A stretch of DNA of 64,000 nucleotides from Pseudomonas synxantha (GTDB lineage Bacteria > Pseudomonadota > Gammaproteobacteria > Pseudomonadales > Pseudomonadaceae). Under the pieces are notes generated by a model. It ran no database searches, had not been told where the DNA came from, and worked only from the letters and a program-made list of their open reading frames with translations. The first letter of the stretch is position 1. Every line of letters begins with the position of its first letter. The stretch spans positions 5,208,001-5,272,000 of the forward strand of contig NZ_LT629786.1 in assembly GCF_900105675.1 (NCBI RefSeq), in the 5' to 3' direction. Below, one piece after another: positions 19,488-29,012 of the stretch. A program made the position numbers and the translations under genes.

Positions 19488-22400
19488 TTGTCCAAAGTCA
19501 CGCCGCCAACTCCCTTGCGCGCCGCTCATATTGCGCCGGGAGCGCCCCTGCACGGCACCTTGAAGGGCGCATTGGCGACGCTTGTCCTGTTGCTGCTCGC
19601 GTTATTGTTCTGGCAACTGCTCGACCAATTGCAGCAAAACCAGAAAAACCAGCAGCAATACACTATCGATTATAGTGCCGACCTGGCCGAGCAAATCAGC
19701 CAGAGCATGGCCCTGAGCGCGCAGATCGCCCTGAACCTGCTGCCCATCGTCGAACCACCGCGCAATGCCGAACAGCAGCAGGCCTTGATGCGCACCTTGC
19801 AGCGTTCGTTACCAGAACTACGCAGCTTCGCCCTGCTGGCGCCCAGCGGCGCGCTGATCAGTGACACCGACGACGACAGCCGCGACAGCGCCTGGCTTGA
19901 AGAGCTGGTCAAGCGCAGCCACTCCCAGTCCTATTACCTGAGCAACGACAATGACGGCACCGTCATCTATCTGTTGCTGCACCAGCCCAGCGGTGGCTCC
20001 AAGGTGTACTGGGCATTACGCCTGGCACCCAGCTACCTGGCCGGCCTCACACGCCAGGATGCCCAGGCCCAGCGCCCGATGTGGGCGATCGAGAACCGTC
20101 TGAACCGCCGCGTGGTCAGCCGGGACAGCGGCATGCCGGCGCAGTGGGCCGGCGCTCTGACCCCGGAGGAGTTGAACAAAAGCGTGCTGGTCACGCCCTT
20201 GAGCAAAAGCGACTGGCAACTGCGCGGGCTGTTCGACCGCAGCGCAGTGCTTGAACAACTGCTGCCGGCGTTTATCGGCAAATGCCTGCTGGGGCTGGCG
20301 TTCTCGCTGATACCGGTGATCGTGCTGCTGAACATGCGTCGCCGCCAGCGCCAGGTGAACGAGGGCCGACGGCGCTACCAGGACATTTTCGAAGGCACGG
20401 GCGTGGCCTTGTGCGTGCTTGACCTGTCGGGGCTCAAGACATTCTTCGACAAAACCAAAGTGCACAGCCGCGAGCAACTGCATGCCTGGTTGCAGGCCAA
20501 CCCCAGCGAGCGCCAGCAACTGCTCAAGGAACTGCGGGTCACCGAGGTCAACCAGGTGGCGGTGCGCCTGTTGAACGTAAACTCATGCGAACAAGCCTGG
20601 GAACGCCTGATCGATGATTGCCCACGTAACGCCACCGCCATCGGTTACCCGGTGCTGGAAGCGGTACTGGCCCAGCAGAAACAGCTGGAGCTGGAAATCC
20701 AGCTCAACGATGTAGCCGGCAACGAGCAATACCTGTGGCTGGTGATGCGCCTGCCGGAGCAACAGGATGACTTCAAGGCGGTGATCCTCAGCATCAGCGA
20801 CATCACCAGCCGCAAGCTGATCGAGCTGTCACTGGTGGAACGCGAGAGCTTCTGGTCGGACGTGGTGCGCACCGTGCCTGACCACCTGTATGTGCAGGAC
20901 GTGATCAGCCAGCGCATGATTTTCAGCAACCATCACCTGGGCCACACCCTGGGCTACAACAAGGCCGAACTGCAGCAAATGGGCGAGTACTTCTGGGAAA
21001 TCCTGCTGCATCCCGAAGACGCCGAGCATTACCACGACTTGCGCCAACAGCAGCGCCGGGTCGGCTATACAACGCAACTGCATTGCCAGCTGCGTTTTCG
21101 CCACCGCAATAACCAATGGCGCCGCTTCGATATCCGCGAACAAGCCCTGGCCCGGGACACGTCCGCGGTGGTCACGCGGATCATCGGCGTGGCCAAAGAC
21201 ATTACCGACCAGATCGAGGCCAGCGAATCCCTGCGCGACAGTGAACAGCGCTACCGCATGCTGGCCGAAAGCATCAGCGACGTAATCTGCTCCACCGACA
21301 GCCAACTGGCCCTCAACTACGTCAGCCCATCGGTCAACGCCGTGCTCGGCTATGACGTGGACTGGGTGTTCAAGAATGGCTGGCAGTCAATCATCGCCAA
21401 CCCGCAACAGCTGACCGGCATCTATAGCCTGATGGAACAGGTCAGCCGCGCCCTGGGCAACCCCGAAGCCTTGAACACGCTGCGCGATGACGTCCAGACC
21501 CAACTGTTTCTGTTCGACTGCTTGCGCGCCGACGGGCGCAAAGTGCCGATCGAACTGCGCCTGGTACTGGTATGGGATGAACATGGTGCGTTTGAAGGCA
21601 TTCTCGGCGTGGGCCGCGATATCAGCCAGCAACGCCGCGCCGAAAAAGACCTGCGCATGGCGGCCACGGTATTCGAGCATTCCACCTCGGCCATCCTGAT
21701 CACCGACCCGGCGGGCTATATCGTGCAGGCCAACGAGGCGTTCAGCCGGGTCAGCGGCTATGCCGTGAGCGATGTGCTCGACCAACTGCCGAACATGCTC
21801 ACGGTCGACGAGCAGCAGGAAGCCCATCTGCGCTATGTACTCAAACAATTGCACCAGCACAGCACCTGGGAAGGCGAAGTGTGGCTCAAGCGCCGCAATG
21901 GCGAGCATTACCCGGCCTGGGTCGGCATTACGGCGGTGTTTGACGATGAGGGCGACCTGGCCAGCTACGTCTGCTTCTTCAGCGACATCAGCGAGCGCAA
22001 GGCCAGCGAACAGCGTATCCATCGCCTGGCCTACTACGACGCCCTGACCCACCTGCCCAACCGCACACTGTTCCAGGACCGCCTGCACACTGCGTTGCAG
22101 TCGGCGGAGCGGCAGAAGTCGTGGGTGGTACTGATGTTCCTTGACCTCGACCGCTTCAAGCCGATCAACGACTCACTGGGACACGCCGCCGGCGATCGCA
22201 TGCTCAAGGAAATGGCCACGCGCCTGCTCGGTTGCGTGGCCGAGGACGACACCGTGGCGCGCATGGGCGGTGATGAGTTCACCCTGCTCTTGCAGCCGCG
22301 GGTCAGCCGCGAGATGGCGTTGAACCGGGCGATTCATGTGGCCGAGCAGATTCTCGCCAGCCTGGTGAAGCCGTTTGTACTGGAAGGCCGCGAGTTCTTC

Positions 22401-23339
22401 GTCACCGCCAGTATCGGCATCGCCCTCAGCCCGCAAGACGGCAACGAGCTGAGCCAATTGATGAAAAACGCCGATACCGCGATGTATCACGCCAAGGAGC
22501 GCGGCAAGAACAACTTCCAGTTCTACCAGGCCGACATGAACGCCAGCGCCCTGGAACGCCTGGAACTGGAAAGCGACCTGCGCCACGCCCTGGACCAAAA
22601 TGAATTCGTGCTCTATTACCAGCCGCAGTTCAGCGGCGACGGCAAACGCCTGACCGGCGCCGAAGCCCTGCTGCGCTGGCGCCATCCGCGTCGCGGCTTG
22701 GTGCCGCCGGGTGACTTCATTCCTGTGCTGGAGGAATTGGGCCTGGTGGTGGACGTGGGCGACTGGGTGATCAGCGAAGCCTGTCGCCAGCTCAAGAGCT
22801 GGCATCAGAACAAAGTGCGGGTGCCGAAAGTCTCGGTGAACATCTCGGCGCGGCAGTTCTCCGATGGCCAATTGGGCACGCGCATCGCCACCATCCTCAG
22901 GGATACCGGCTTGCCGCCGGCGTGCCTGGAGCTGGAACTGACCGAAAGCATCCTGATGCGCGAAGTCAACGAAGCCATGCAGATCCTCGCCAGCCTGAAG
23001 AACCTGGGCCTGAGCATCGCGGTGGATGACTTCGGCACCGGCTACTCATCACTCAACTACCTCAAGCAGTTTCCCATCGGCGTGCTGAAGATCGACCGTA
23101 CATTCGTCGATGGCCTGCCCTCGGGTGAGCAGGACGCGCAGATTGCCCGGGCGATCATTGCCATGGCCCACAGCCTGAACCTGGCGGTGATTGCCGAAGG
23201 CGTGGAAACCCATGAGCAGTTGGATTTCCTGCGCGAGCATGGCTGTGATGAGGTGCAGGGTTACCTGTTCGGGCGGCCGATGCCGGCGAATCGGTTCGAG
23301 GCGCAGTTCAGCAATGATGCGCTGTTCATGTTCGACTGA
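19488..23339 (+). CDS. morA: MorA-type membrane sensor, PAS-GGDEF-EAL c-di-GMP enzyme
   Basis: 1283 residues; TTG start at 19488, 7 nt after AGGA. Two TM helices (about 25-45 and 260-283) enclose a periplasmic sensor. Then come four PAS-like domains (starting about 297, 451, 588 and 725), a GGDEF domain with intact RMGGDEF (about 927) and an EAL domain with intact AEALLRW (about 1058) and [14 protein letters not shown]. Both catalytic motifs are complete, so it may both make and degrade c-di-GMP. Synteny with glyA and yjiA-cstA downstream matches P. aeruginosa and P. putida morA, a regulator of flagellar motility and biofilm. The first ATG is about 70 codons in and would lose TM1, which favours TTG. 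Confidence 0.9.
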   Translation: MSKVTPPTPLRAAHIAPGAPLHGTLKGALATLVLLLLALLFWQLLDQLQQNQKNQQQYTIDYSADLAEQISQSMALSAQIALNLLPIVEPPRNAEQQQALMRTLQRSLPELRSFALLAPSGALISDTDDDSRDSAWLEELVKRSHSQSYYLSNDNDGTVIYLLLHQPSGGSKVYWALRLAPSYLAGLTRQDAQAQRPMWAIENRLNRRVVSRDSGMPAQWAGALTPEELNKSVLVTPLSKSDWQLRGLFDRSAVLEQLLPAFIGKCLLGLAFSLIPVIVLLNMRRRQRQVNEGRRRYQDIFEGTGVALCVLDLSGLKTFFDKTKVHSREQLHAWLQANPSERQQLLKELRVTEVNQVAVRLLNVNSCEQAWERLIDDCPRNATAIGYPVLEAVLAQQKQLELEIQLNDVAGNEQYLWLVMRLPEQQDDFKAVILSISDITSRKLIELSLVERESFWSDVVRTVPDHLYVQDVISQRMIFSNHHLGHTLGYNKAELQQMGEYFWEILLHPEDAEHYHDLRQQQRRVGYTTQLHCQLRFRHRNNQWRRFDIREQALARDTSAVVTRIIGVAKDITDQIEASESLRDSEQRYRMLAESISDVICSTDSQLALNYVSPSVNAVLGYDVDWVFKNGWQSIIANPQQLTGIYSLMEQVSRALGNPEALNTLRDDVQTQLFLFDCLRADGRKVPIELRLVLVWDEHGAFEGILGVGRDISQQRRAEKDLRMAATVFEHSTSAILITDPAGYIVQANEAFSRVSGYAVSDVLDQLPNMLTVDEQQEAHLRYVLKQLHQHSTWEGEVWLKRRNGEHYPAWVGITAVFDDEGDLASYVCFFSDISERKASEQRIHRLAYYDALTHLPNRTLFQDRLHTALQSAERQKSWVVLMFLDLDRFKPINDSLGHAAGDRMLKEMATRLLGCVAEDDTVARMGGDEFTLLLQPRVSREMALNRAIHVAEQILASLVKPFVLEGREFFVTASIGIALSPQDGNELSQLMKNADTAMYHAKERGKNNFQFYQADMNASALERLELESDLRHALDQNEFVLYYQPQFSGDGKRLTGAEALLRWRHPRRGLVPPGDFIPVLEELGLVVDVGDWVISEACRQLKSWHQNKVRVPKVSVNISARQFSDGQLGTRIATILRDTGLPPACLELELTESILMREVNEAMQILASLKNLGLSIAVDDFGTGYSSLNYLKQFPIGVLKIDRTFVDGLPSGEQDAQIARAIIAMAHSLNLAVIAEGVETHEQLDFLREHGCDEVQGYLFGRPMPANRFEAQFSNDALFMFD

Positions 23340-23365
23340 GCTGCTGTTGTGAGGCTAATGGCCCC

Positions 23366-23438
23366 ATCGTGAGCAAGCCCCCTCCCACATTTGAAGGTAT
23401 TCACAGTTCAAAATGTGGGAGGGGGCTTGCTCACGATG
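23366..23438. repeat. REP pair in the opposite (tail-to-tail) order
   Basis: ATCGTGAGCAAGCCCCCTCCCACATTTGAA, an 11-nt spacer, then TTCAAAATGTGGGAGGGGGCTTGCTCACGAT. In the other pairs GTGGGAGG comes first; here the order is reversed, the spacer is short and the inner bases are GTGAGC instead of GGGAGC. Confidence 0.9.
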
Positions 23439-23569
23439 AGGCCAGCACAGTCACCACTCATCTCCAGATGAGCCCCACTTGTCCGCGACATGATGTCCTT
23501 TCATATGCCATCCAAAACCCATTGGGTTAGAATGCCCTCCTTTTCTGCCCCCGATCCTTGAGGACCGCC

Positions 23570-24823
23570 ATGTTCAGCCGTGATTTGACTATTGCCAAGT
23601 ACGACGCCGATCTCTTCGCCGCCATGGAGCAAGAAGCCGTGCGCCAGGAAGAGCACATTGAGCTGATCGCTTCGGAAAACTACACCAGCCCTGCGGTGAT
23701 GGAGGCTCAAGGTTCGGTTCTGACCAACAAGTACGCCGAAGGCTACCCAGGCAAGCGCTACTACGGTGGCTGCGAGTACGTCGACGTAGTTGAGCAGTTG
23801 GCTATCGACCGTGCCAAGCAACTGTTCGGCGCCGATTACGCCAACGTCCAGCCACACGCCGGTTCCCAAGCCAACAGCGCGGTATACCTGGCCCTGCTGC
23901 AAGGCGGCGACACCATTCTGGGCATGAGCCTGGCCCATGGCGGCCACCTCACCCACGGCGCCAGCGTTTCCTCCTCCGGCAAGCTGTACAACGCCGTCCA
24001 GTACGGTATCAATGCCGACGGCCTGATCGACTACGACGAAGTCGAGCGCCTGGCGGTTGAGCACAAGCCGAAAATGATCGTGGCCGGTTTCTCTGCCTAC
24101 TCGCAGATTCTGGATTTCCCACGCTTCCGCGAAATCGCTGACAAAGTCGGCGCCTACCTGTTCGTCGACATGGCCCACGTGGCCGGCCTGGTCGCCGCTG
24201 GTGTCTACCCGAACCCGGTGCCTTACGCTGACGTGGTGACCACCACCACCCACAAGACCCTGCGCGGCCCACGTGGCGGCCTGATCCTGGCCCGCGCCAA
24301 CGCCGAGATCGAGAAGAAGCTCAACTCCGCAGTATTCCCGGGCGCCCAGGGTGGTCCGCTGGAGCACGTGATCGCGGCTAAAGCGATCTGCTTCAAGGAA
24401 GCCCTGCAGCCTGAGTTCAAGACCTATCAACAGCAAGTGGTGAAGAACGCACAGGCCATGGCCAGCGTATTTATCGAGCGCGGTTTTGACGTAGTGTCCG
24501 GCGGTACTGAAAACCACCTGTTCCTGCTGTCGCTGATCAAGCAGGACATTTCCGGTAAAGATGCTGACGCTGCCCTGGGCAAAGCCTTCATCACCGTGAA
24601 CAAGAACTCGGTACCGAACGACCCACGTTCGCCGTTCGTCACCTCCGGCCTGCGCTTCGGCACTCCGGCAGTGACCACTCGTGGTTTCAAGGAAGCCGAG
24701 TGCAAGGAACTGGCCGGCTGGATCTGCGACATCCTGGCAGACCTGAACAACGAAGCCGTGATCGACGCGGTACGTGAGAAGGTCAAGGCCATCTGCAAGA
24801 AGCTGCCGGTATACGGCGCTTGA
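23570..24823 (+). CDS. glyA: Serine hydroxymethyltransferase
   Basis: 417 residues from the ATG at 23570 ([19 protein letters not shown]), preceded by GAGG. It interconverts serine and glycine with tetrahydrofolate, PLP-dependent, cytosolic. Motifs: [21 protein letters not shown] (about 25-45), [18 protein letters not shown] (about 53-70), and the PLP-lysine segment [15 protein letters not shown] (Lys about 229). Full length. Pseudomonads carry more than one glyA; gene order beside morA corresponds to PA4602 in P. aeruginosa. An intrinsic terminator follows. Confidence 0.96.
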   Translation: MFSRDLTIAKYDADLFAAMEQEAVRQEEHIELIASENYTSPAVMEAQGSVLTNKYAEGYPGKRYYGGCEYVDVVEQLAIDRAKQLFGADYANVQPHAGSQANSAVYLALLQGGDTILGMSLAHGGHLTHGASVSSSGKLYNAVQYGINADGLIDYDEVERLAVEHKPKMIVAGFSAYSQILDFPRFREIADKVGAYLFVDMAHVAGLVAAGVYPNPVPYADVVTTTTHKTLRGPRGGLILARANAEIEKKLNSAVFPGAQGGPLEHVIAAKAICFKEALQPEFKTYQQQVVKNAQAMASVFIERGFDVVSGGTENHLFLLSLIKQDISGKDADAALGKAFITVNKNSVPNDPRSPFVTSGLRFGTPAVTTRGFKEAECKELAGWICDILADLNNEAVIDAVREKVKAICKKLPVYGA

Positions 24824-24840
24824 TTGCAATTGCTTGAATG

Positions 24841-24870
24841 AAAAGCCCGGCTCTTGAGCCGGGCTTTTTT
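24841..24870 (+). terminator. Intrinsic terminator of glyA
   Basis: AAGCCCGGCTC-TT-GAGCCGGGCTT followed by TTTT, 18 nt after the glyA stop. Confidence 0.95.
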
Positions 24871-24896
24871 ATGCCGATTCCGATTTGCAATGCATT

Positions 24897-24993
24897 CAAC
24901 TGTGGGAGGGGGCTTGCTCCCGATAGCAGTGTGTCAGTCACTTATATGTTTACTGACCCACCGCAATCGGGAGCAAGCCCCCTCCCACAGTTG
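24897..24993. repeat. REPIN (GTGGGAGGGGGC type)
   Basis: CAACTGTGGGAGGGGGCTTG at the left and an inverted copy ending CCCTCCCACAGTTG at the right, so the outermost CAACTG/CAGTTG bases also pair. It lies between the convergent ends of glyA and the yjiA homologue. Confidence 0.9.
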
Positions 24994-25006
24994 ATCGTAT
25001 TTCAAG

Positions 25007-25966
25007 TCAGGATTGGTAGACGCGCTGGAAGCCTTCTCGGATCTTGTCCTCCGGCAGCTCATCGGCAATAAACACAATCACACTCTCCCGCGCCTCGCCG
25101 TCGGCCCATTCGGTGTCCCAATCGAACCCGTAGAGTTTCAGCACGCCCTGGAACACCATGCGCCGATCTTCCCCGGCAATATTCAGCACGCCCTTGTAGC
25201 GCAGTAGTTGCTTGCCGTGGTCTTCCAGCAACTCGTTCATGAACTCGCTGAGACGATCGATATCCAGCGGCTGCTCGGTGCGCAGCACCAGGCTGGAAAT
25301 ACGGTCGACCGATGGCGCCGCGCTGACCGGGCGCAGGCTCATGCCGGCATTGAGGTTGAAGCCGCGCACATCCAGCAACTCGGCCAAGTCAATCTGGCCG
25401 TGATCGACCACACGAATTGGCGCACGACGGTTGATGCGGGTCAGGCGCTGGCTCAGGGCGTCGAATGTGGCGTCGTCCACCAGGTCGCGCTTGCTCACCA
25501 GCAGGCGGTCGGCAAAGCCGATCTGGGCCTGGGCGATGGTTTGGGTCAGGTGATGCTCGGCGTGGGCCGCGTCCACCAGGGTAATGATGCCATCGAGGAT
25601 ATAGCGCTCGCGCAGTTCTTCGTCGATGAAAAAGGTCTGGGCGACAGGGGCTGGATCCGCCAGGCCCGTACACTCGATCACCAACCGGTCGAAAGCGATT
25701 TCGCCACTGTCCAGGCGCTCGAGCAGCAGGTACAGGGCCTTGGTCAGGTCGGTGTGGATGGTGCAGCACACGCAGCCGTTGGACAGGGTCATGACTTGTA
25801 CCGGCTCTGCGCCCAACAGCTGGGTGTCGATGCCGGCGTCGCTGAACTCGTTTTCGATCACGGCGATTTTCAAGCCGTGCTCGGCCTTGAGCAGGTGGCG
25901 CAGCAAGGTGGTCTTGCCGGCACCGAGGAAGCCGCTGAGGATGGTGACAGGGATGGGAGAGGACAA
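25007..25966 (-). CDS. yjiA: CobW/COG0523 GTPase, YjiA-like
   Basis: 319 residues from a TTG at 25966, chosen because AGGAGG lies 5 nt upstream and the protein then begins MSSPIPVTILSGFLGAGKTT. P-loop GFLGAGKTT (about 11-19), the family's metal motif GCVCCTI (about 63-69), switch region ECTGLADP and the base-recognition SKRD. These cytoplasmic G3E GTPases bind zinc or other metals and are thought to deliver them to client proteins. It is the distal gene of the cstA-yjiX-yjiA cluster, as in E. coli yjiYXA, but separated from yjiX by a REPIN. Confidence 0.9.
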   Translation of the reverse strand: MSSPIPVTILSGFLGAGKTTLLRHLLKAEHGLKIAVIENEFSDAGIDTQLLGAEPVQVMTLSNGCVCCTIHTDLTKALYLLLERLDSGEIAFDRLVIECTGLADPAPVAQTFFIDEELRERYILDGIITLVDAAHAEHHLTQTIAQAQIGFADRLLVSKRDLVDDATFDALSQRLTRINRRAPIRVVDHGQIDLAELLDVRGFNLNAGMSLRPVSAAPSVDRISSLVLRTEQPLDIDRLSEFMNELLEDHGKQLLRYKGVLNIAGEDRRMVFQGVLKLYGFDWDTEWADGEARESVIVFIADELPEDKIREGFQRVYQS

Positions 25967-25999
25967 AATTACCTCCTGATAACTGAATAAACACAAAAC

Positions 26000-26091
26000 A
26001 AATGTGGGAGGGGGCTTGCCCCCGATATCGGTGTGTCAGGCACTTATAGGTCACTGACACAAAGCTATCGGGGGCAAGCCCCCTCCCACAG
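26000..26091. repeat. REPIN inside the yjiX-yjiA gap
   Basis: AAATGTGGGAGGGGGCTTGCCCCCGATATC at the left and GCTATCGGGGGCAAGCCCCCTCCCACA at the right. It sits within a probable operon and could lower or separate expression of the distal gene. Confidence 0.9.
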
Positions 26092-26120
26092 TAGATCCAC
26101 CGCCAGCCCGAATTAACGGG

Positions 26121-26318
26121 TCAGCAGCACTTGGGCCCACCCTTGCCGCCGTAACGGGCCTCCTGGCGTTCCCGGAAGAACGCCTTGTAGTCCATCACCG
26201 GCTTGTCCGGGTGCTTGGTTTGCATATGCTCGACGTAGGTGTCGTAGTCGGGCATGCCGACCATCAGGCGCGCGGCCTGACCGAGGTATTTACCGAGGCG
26301 ACTGATGTCATTGAACAT
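26121..26318 (-). CDS. yjiX: YjiX/YbdD (DUF466) small protein
   Basis: 65 residues: [32 protein letters not shown], then [24 protein letters not shown] and the Cys-Cys end GGKGGPKCC. Length and the pattern G-x-P-D-Y-x-x-Y-V-x-H are typical of the family that always accompanies CstA/BtsT peptide or pyruvate carriers. Its role is not established. It starts 15 nt after the cstA-like gene stop, so the two are certainly co-transcribed. Confidence 0.92.
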   Translation of the reverse strand: MFNDISRLGKYLGQAARLMVGMPDYDTYVEHMQTKHPDKPVMDYKAFFRERQEARYGGKGGPKCC

Positions 26319-26333
26319 GTTTGCAATCCTCGT

Positions 26334-28400
26334 TTACGCGTCCGGTACAGCCTGGAACGGGGCTTCTTTATCCGTACGCTCTTTGTTGCCCCAGGCGGCG
26401 ACGCCAACCTTGAGCGCATAGAACAGGATGCTGAACACCACGAACAGGAACAGCGCCGTCAGCGTTGCGTTGGTATAGGCGTTCCAGATCACGTGCTGCA
26501 TCTGGTCGATGTTCTTGGCCGGGGCCAGGATCTGGCCATTAGCCAAGGCATCGCTGTATTTCTTCGCAAGCGACAGGAAGCCGATGGCCGGGTTGGCGTC
26601 GAACAGCTTGATGAAGCCTGCGGTGGTGGTGCAGATCAGCAGCCAGACCGCCGGCAGCATGGTTACCCAGATGTAGCGCTGGCGCTTCATTTTGATCAGC
26701 ACAACGGTGGCCAGCATCAGCGCGATACCCGCCAGCATCTGGTTGGAGATACCGAACAGCGGCCACAAGGTGTTGATGCCGCCCAACGGGTCGATCACGC
26801 CTTGGTACAGCAGGTATCCCCACATCGCCACGCAGCCTGCGGTAGCAATCAGGTTGGCAGTCCACGACTCCGTGCGTTTCAGCGCGGGCACGAACGAACC
26901 CAGCAGGTCCTGCAGCATGAAGCGACCGGCACGGGTACCGGCATCGACTGCCGTGAGGATGAACAGCGCTTCGAACAGGATCGCAAAGTGGTACCAGAAC
27001 GCCATGGTGTTTTCACCCGGCAGCACACTGTGCAGGATCTGCGCGATACCGACCGCCAGTGTCGGTGCACCACCGGCACGCGCCAGGATCGTGGTTTCAC
27101 CGATATCGTGGGCGACGGCTGACAGCGCCTCAGGGGTAATTGCAAAGCCCCAACTGCTGACGGTTTGTGCCACGGTGACCACGTCGGTGCCGACGATTGC
27201 AGCCGGGCTGTTCATGGCGAAGTACACGCCTGGCTCGATCACCGAAGCGGCAACCATCGCCATGATGGCTACGAACGATTCCATCAGCATGCCACCGTAG
27301 CCGATGTAACGGGCGTGGCTTTCACTGGCCAGCAACTTGGGCGTGGTGCCCGAGGAGATCAGCGCATGGAAGCCCGAGACCGCGCCACAGGCAATGGTAA
27401 TGAACAGGAACGGGAACAGGCCGCCCTTCCACACCGGACCGGTGCCGTCTATGAACTGGGTCAGTGCTGGCATTTTCAGGTCGGGCATGGTGACCAGGAT
27501 GCCAATCGCCAGGGCGATGATGGTGCCGATTTTCAGGAAGGTCGACAGGTAGTCACGGGGCGCCAGGATCAGCCAGACCGGCAGCACGGCGGCAACGAAG
27601 CCGTAGCCGATCAACATCCAGGTGATCTGGATGCCGGTGAAGGTAAAGGCCTTGGCCCAGACCGGGTCGGCGGCAATCTGCCCGCCCAGCCAGATCGAAC
27701 CGAGCAGCAACAGCACACCGATGATCGAGATTTCACCGATGCGGCCCGGGCGGATGTAGCGCATGTAGATGCCCATGAACATCGCGATCGGGATGGTCGC
27801 CATCACCGTGAAGATGCCCCATGGGCTCTCGGCCAGGGCCTTGACCACGATCAGCGCCAGCACCGCGAGGATGATGATCATGATCAGGAAGCAGCCGAAC
27901 AGCGCGATAGTCCCGGGAATGCGCCCCATCTCTTCGCGGACCATGTCGCCCAGGGAGCGACCGTTGCGGCGGGTGGACAGGAACAGGATCATGAAGTCCT
28001 GCACCGCACCGGCCAGTACCACCCCGGCAATCAGCCACAGGGTGCCGGGCAGGTAGCCCATTTGCGCCGCCAGTACCGGGCCGACCAAGGGGCCCGCGCC
28101 GGCAATCGCCGCAAAGTGGTGACCGAACAGGATGTGTTTGTTGGTCGGCACATAGTCCAGACCATCATTGTTGACCACTGCGGGGGTGGCCCGCCGTGGA
28201 TCGAGTTGCATCACGTTATTGGCGATGAACAGACTGTAGTAACGGTACGCAACCAGGTAAATGGCCACGGCAGCGACCACGATCCACAAGGCGTTGATCG
28301 CCTCGCCGCGGCGCAAGGCCACTACGCCCAGGGCGCACGCTCCTACGATTGCCAGCACCAGCCAGGGTAAGTGGCGTAGCAGGCTATTATTATTTTTCAT
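26334..28400 (-). CDS. cstA: CstA/BtsT family pyruvate (or peptide) transporter
   Basis: 688 residues, the normal family length, from the ATG at 28400 (MKNNNSLLRHLPWLVLAIVGACALG); the frame is open about 440 nt further up but that part is not protein-like. About 16-18 TM segments. Family motifs: NDGLDYVPTNKHILFGHHFAAIAGAGPLVGPVLAAQMGYLPG (about 80-120), FLSTRRNGRSLG and the CstA-type QDFM. E. coli BtsT and CstA import pyruvate with protons. It is cotranscribed with yjiX and probably yjiA. A PilZ gene diverges upstream. Whether it carries pyruvate or peptides here is not decided by sequence. Confidence 0.92.
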   Translation of the reverse strand: MKNNNSLLRHLPWLVLAIVGACALGVVALRRGEAINALWIVVAAVAIYLVAYRYYSLFIANNVMQLDPRRATPAVVNNDGLDYVPTNKHILFGHHFAAIAGAGPLVGPVLAAQMGYLPGTLWLIAGVVLAGAVQDFMILFLSTRRNGRSLGDMVREEMGRIPGTIALFGCFLIMIIILAVLALIVVKALAESPWGIFTVMATIPIAMFMGIYMRYIRPGRIGEISIIGVLLLLGSIWLGGQIAADPVWAKAFTFTGIQITWMLIGYGFVAAVLPVWLILAPRDYLSTFLKIGTIIALAIGILVTMPDLKMPALTQFIDGTGPVWKGGLFPFLFITIACGAVSGFHALISSGTTPKLLASESHARYIGYGGMLMESFVAIMAMVAASVIEPGVYFAMNSPAAIVGTDVVTVAQTVSSWGFAITPEALSAVAHDIGETTILARAGGAPTLAVGIAQILHSVLPGENTMAFWYHFAILFEALFILTAVDAGTRAGRFMLQDLLGSFVPALKRTESWTANLIATAGCVAMWGYLLYQGVIDPLGGINTLWPLFGISNQMLAGIALMLATVVLIKMKRQRYIWVTMLPAVWLLICTTTAGFIKLFDANPAIGFLSLAKKYSDALANGQILAPAKNIDQMQHVIWNAYTNATLTALFLFVVFSILFYALKVGVAAWGNKERTDKEAPFQAVPDA

Positions 28401-28575
28401 TTTTATATTCCAGCCAGGGTGGACAGAAAGGACAGCCATCCGGAGTTTAGCGCTACTGGCATCAAAGACCAGCCCCCTACGTTGGTCTAGAGCCTTGCCA
28501 TGGCCAAAAAAAGCGGAAATAAACGCTGGAGGGTGGCGCAGGGCTACACTGCTCCTATCCAAAGAGGGCCTCACC

Positions 28576-28944
28576 ATGATCGAGCAAGCGCCTGACCGCC
28601 GCAATTTTCGCCGGATAGCTTTTGACGCCAAGACCGAACTTCGGCAAAACGGATGGGAATTGCCGGTTAAGTTGGTAGATCTCTCGTTAAAGGGCCTGCT
28701 GATAGAGCGCCCCGAGGGCTGGAAGGGAAATAAAGCGCTGCCGTTCGACGTCGACATACGTCTGGATCCGAAGGCACATATCAAGATGCAGGTACGGTTG
28801 ACCCATGAAGATCCCGGGCAACTGGGCTTCGTGTGCCAATACATCGATCTGGATTCGATCAGTCATTTACGGCGGCTGGTTGAGTTGAATCTGGGGGATG
28901 AAGATGAGCTACACAGAGAGCTGGCGGCATTGCTGGAAATCTAG
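28576..28944 (+). CDS. mapZ: PilZ domain c-di-GMP receptor (MapZ/PA4608-like)
   Basis: 122 residues from the ATG at 28576 behind GAGG. A single PilZ domain: the c-di-GMP-binding arginines in RRNFRR (8-13) and the second motif D-x-S-x-x-G in LVDLSLKGLLIE (35-44). The C-terminus YIDLDSISHLRRLVELNLGDEDEL closely resembles P. aeruginosa PA4608 (MapZ) as remembered. MapZ binds the chemotaxis methyltransferase CheR1 at high c-di-GMP. Location between cstA and radA agrees with PA4606-PA4609. The MorA cyclase/phosphodiesterase lies 5 kb away, though no direct link is implied. Confidence 0.88.
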   Translation: MIEQAPDRRNFRRIAFDAKTELRQNGWELPVKLVDLSLKGLLIERPEGWKGNKALPFDVDIRLDPKAHIKMQVRLTHEDPGQLGFVCQYIDLDSISHLRRLVELNLGDEDELHRELAALLEI

Positions 28945-28962
28945 AAGCCAACAGAGCTCTGA

Positions 28963-28994
28963 ATTTGGGAGGGGGCAAGCCCCCTCCCACATTG
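28963..28994. repeat. Compact REP palindrome
   Basis: TTGGGAGGGGGC-AA-GCCCCCTCCCACA: two REP halves fused head to head with no spacer. It lies between the convergent mapZ and radA genes and could act as a transcription-end structure. Confidence 0.85.
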
Positions 28995-29012
28995 GTTTTG
29001 CGGTGTCGCTGG

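Noticed and set aside
27165..28370. Open frame of about 400 codons antisense to cstA
   Set aside because: Its product is rich in His/Arg/Gln/Gly without hydrophobic pattern; cstA is clearly the real gene.
28401..28844. Upstream extension of the cstA reading frame to 28844
   Set aside because: The additional residues overlap the divergent PilZ gene and do not resemble the family; the ATG at 28400 gives the normal length.
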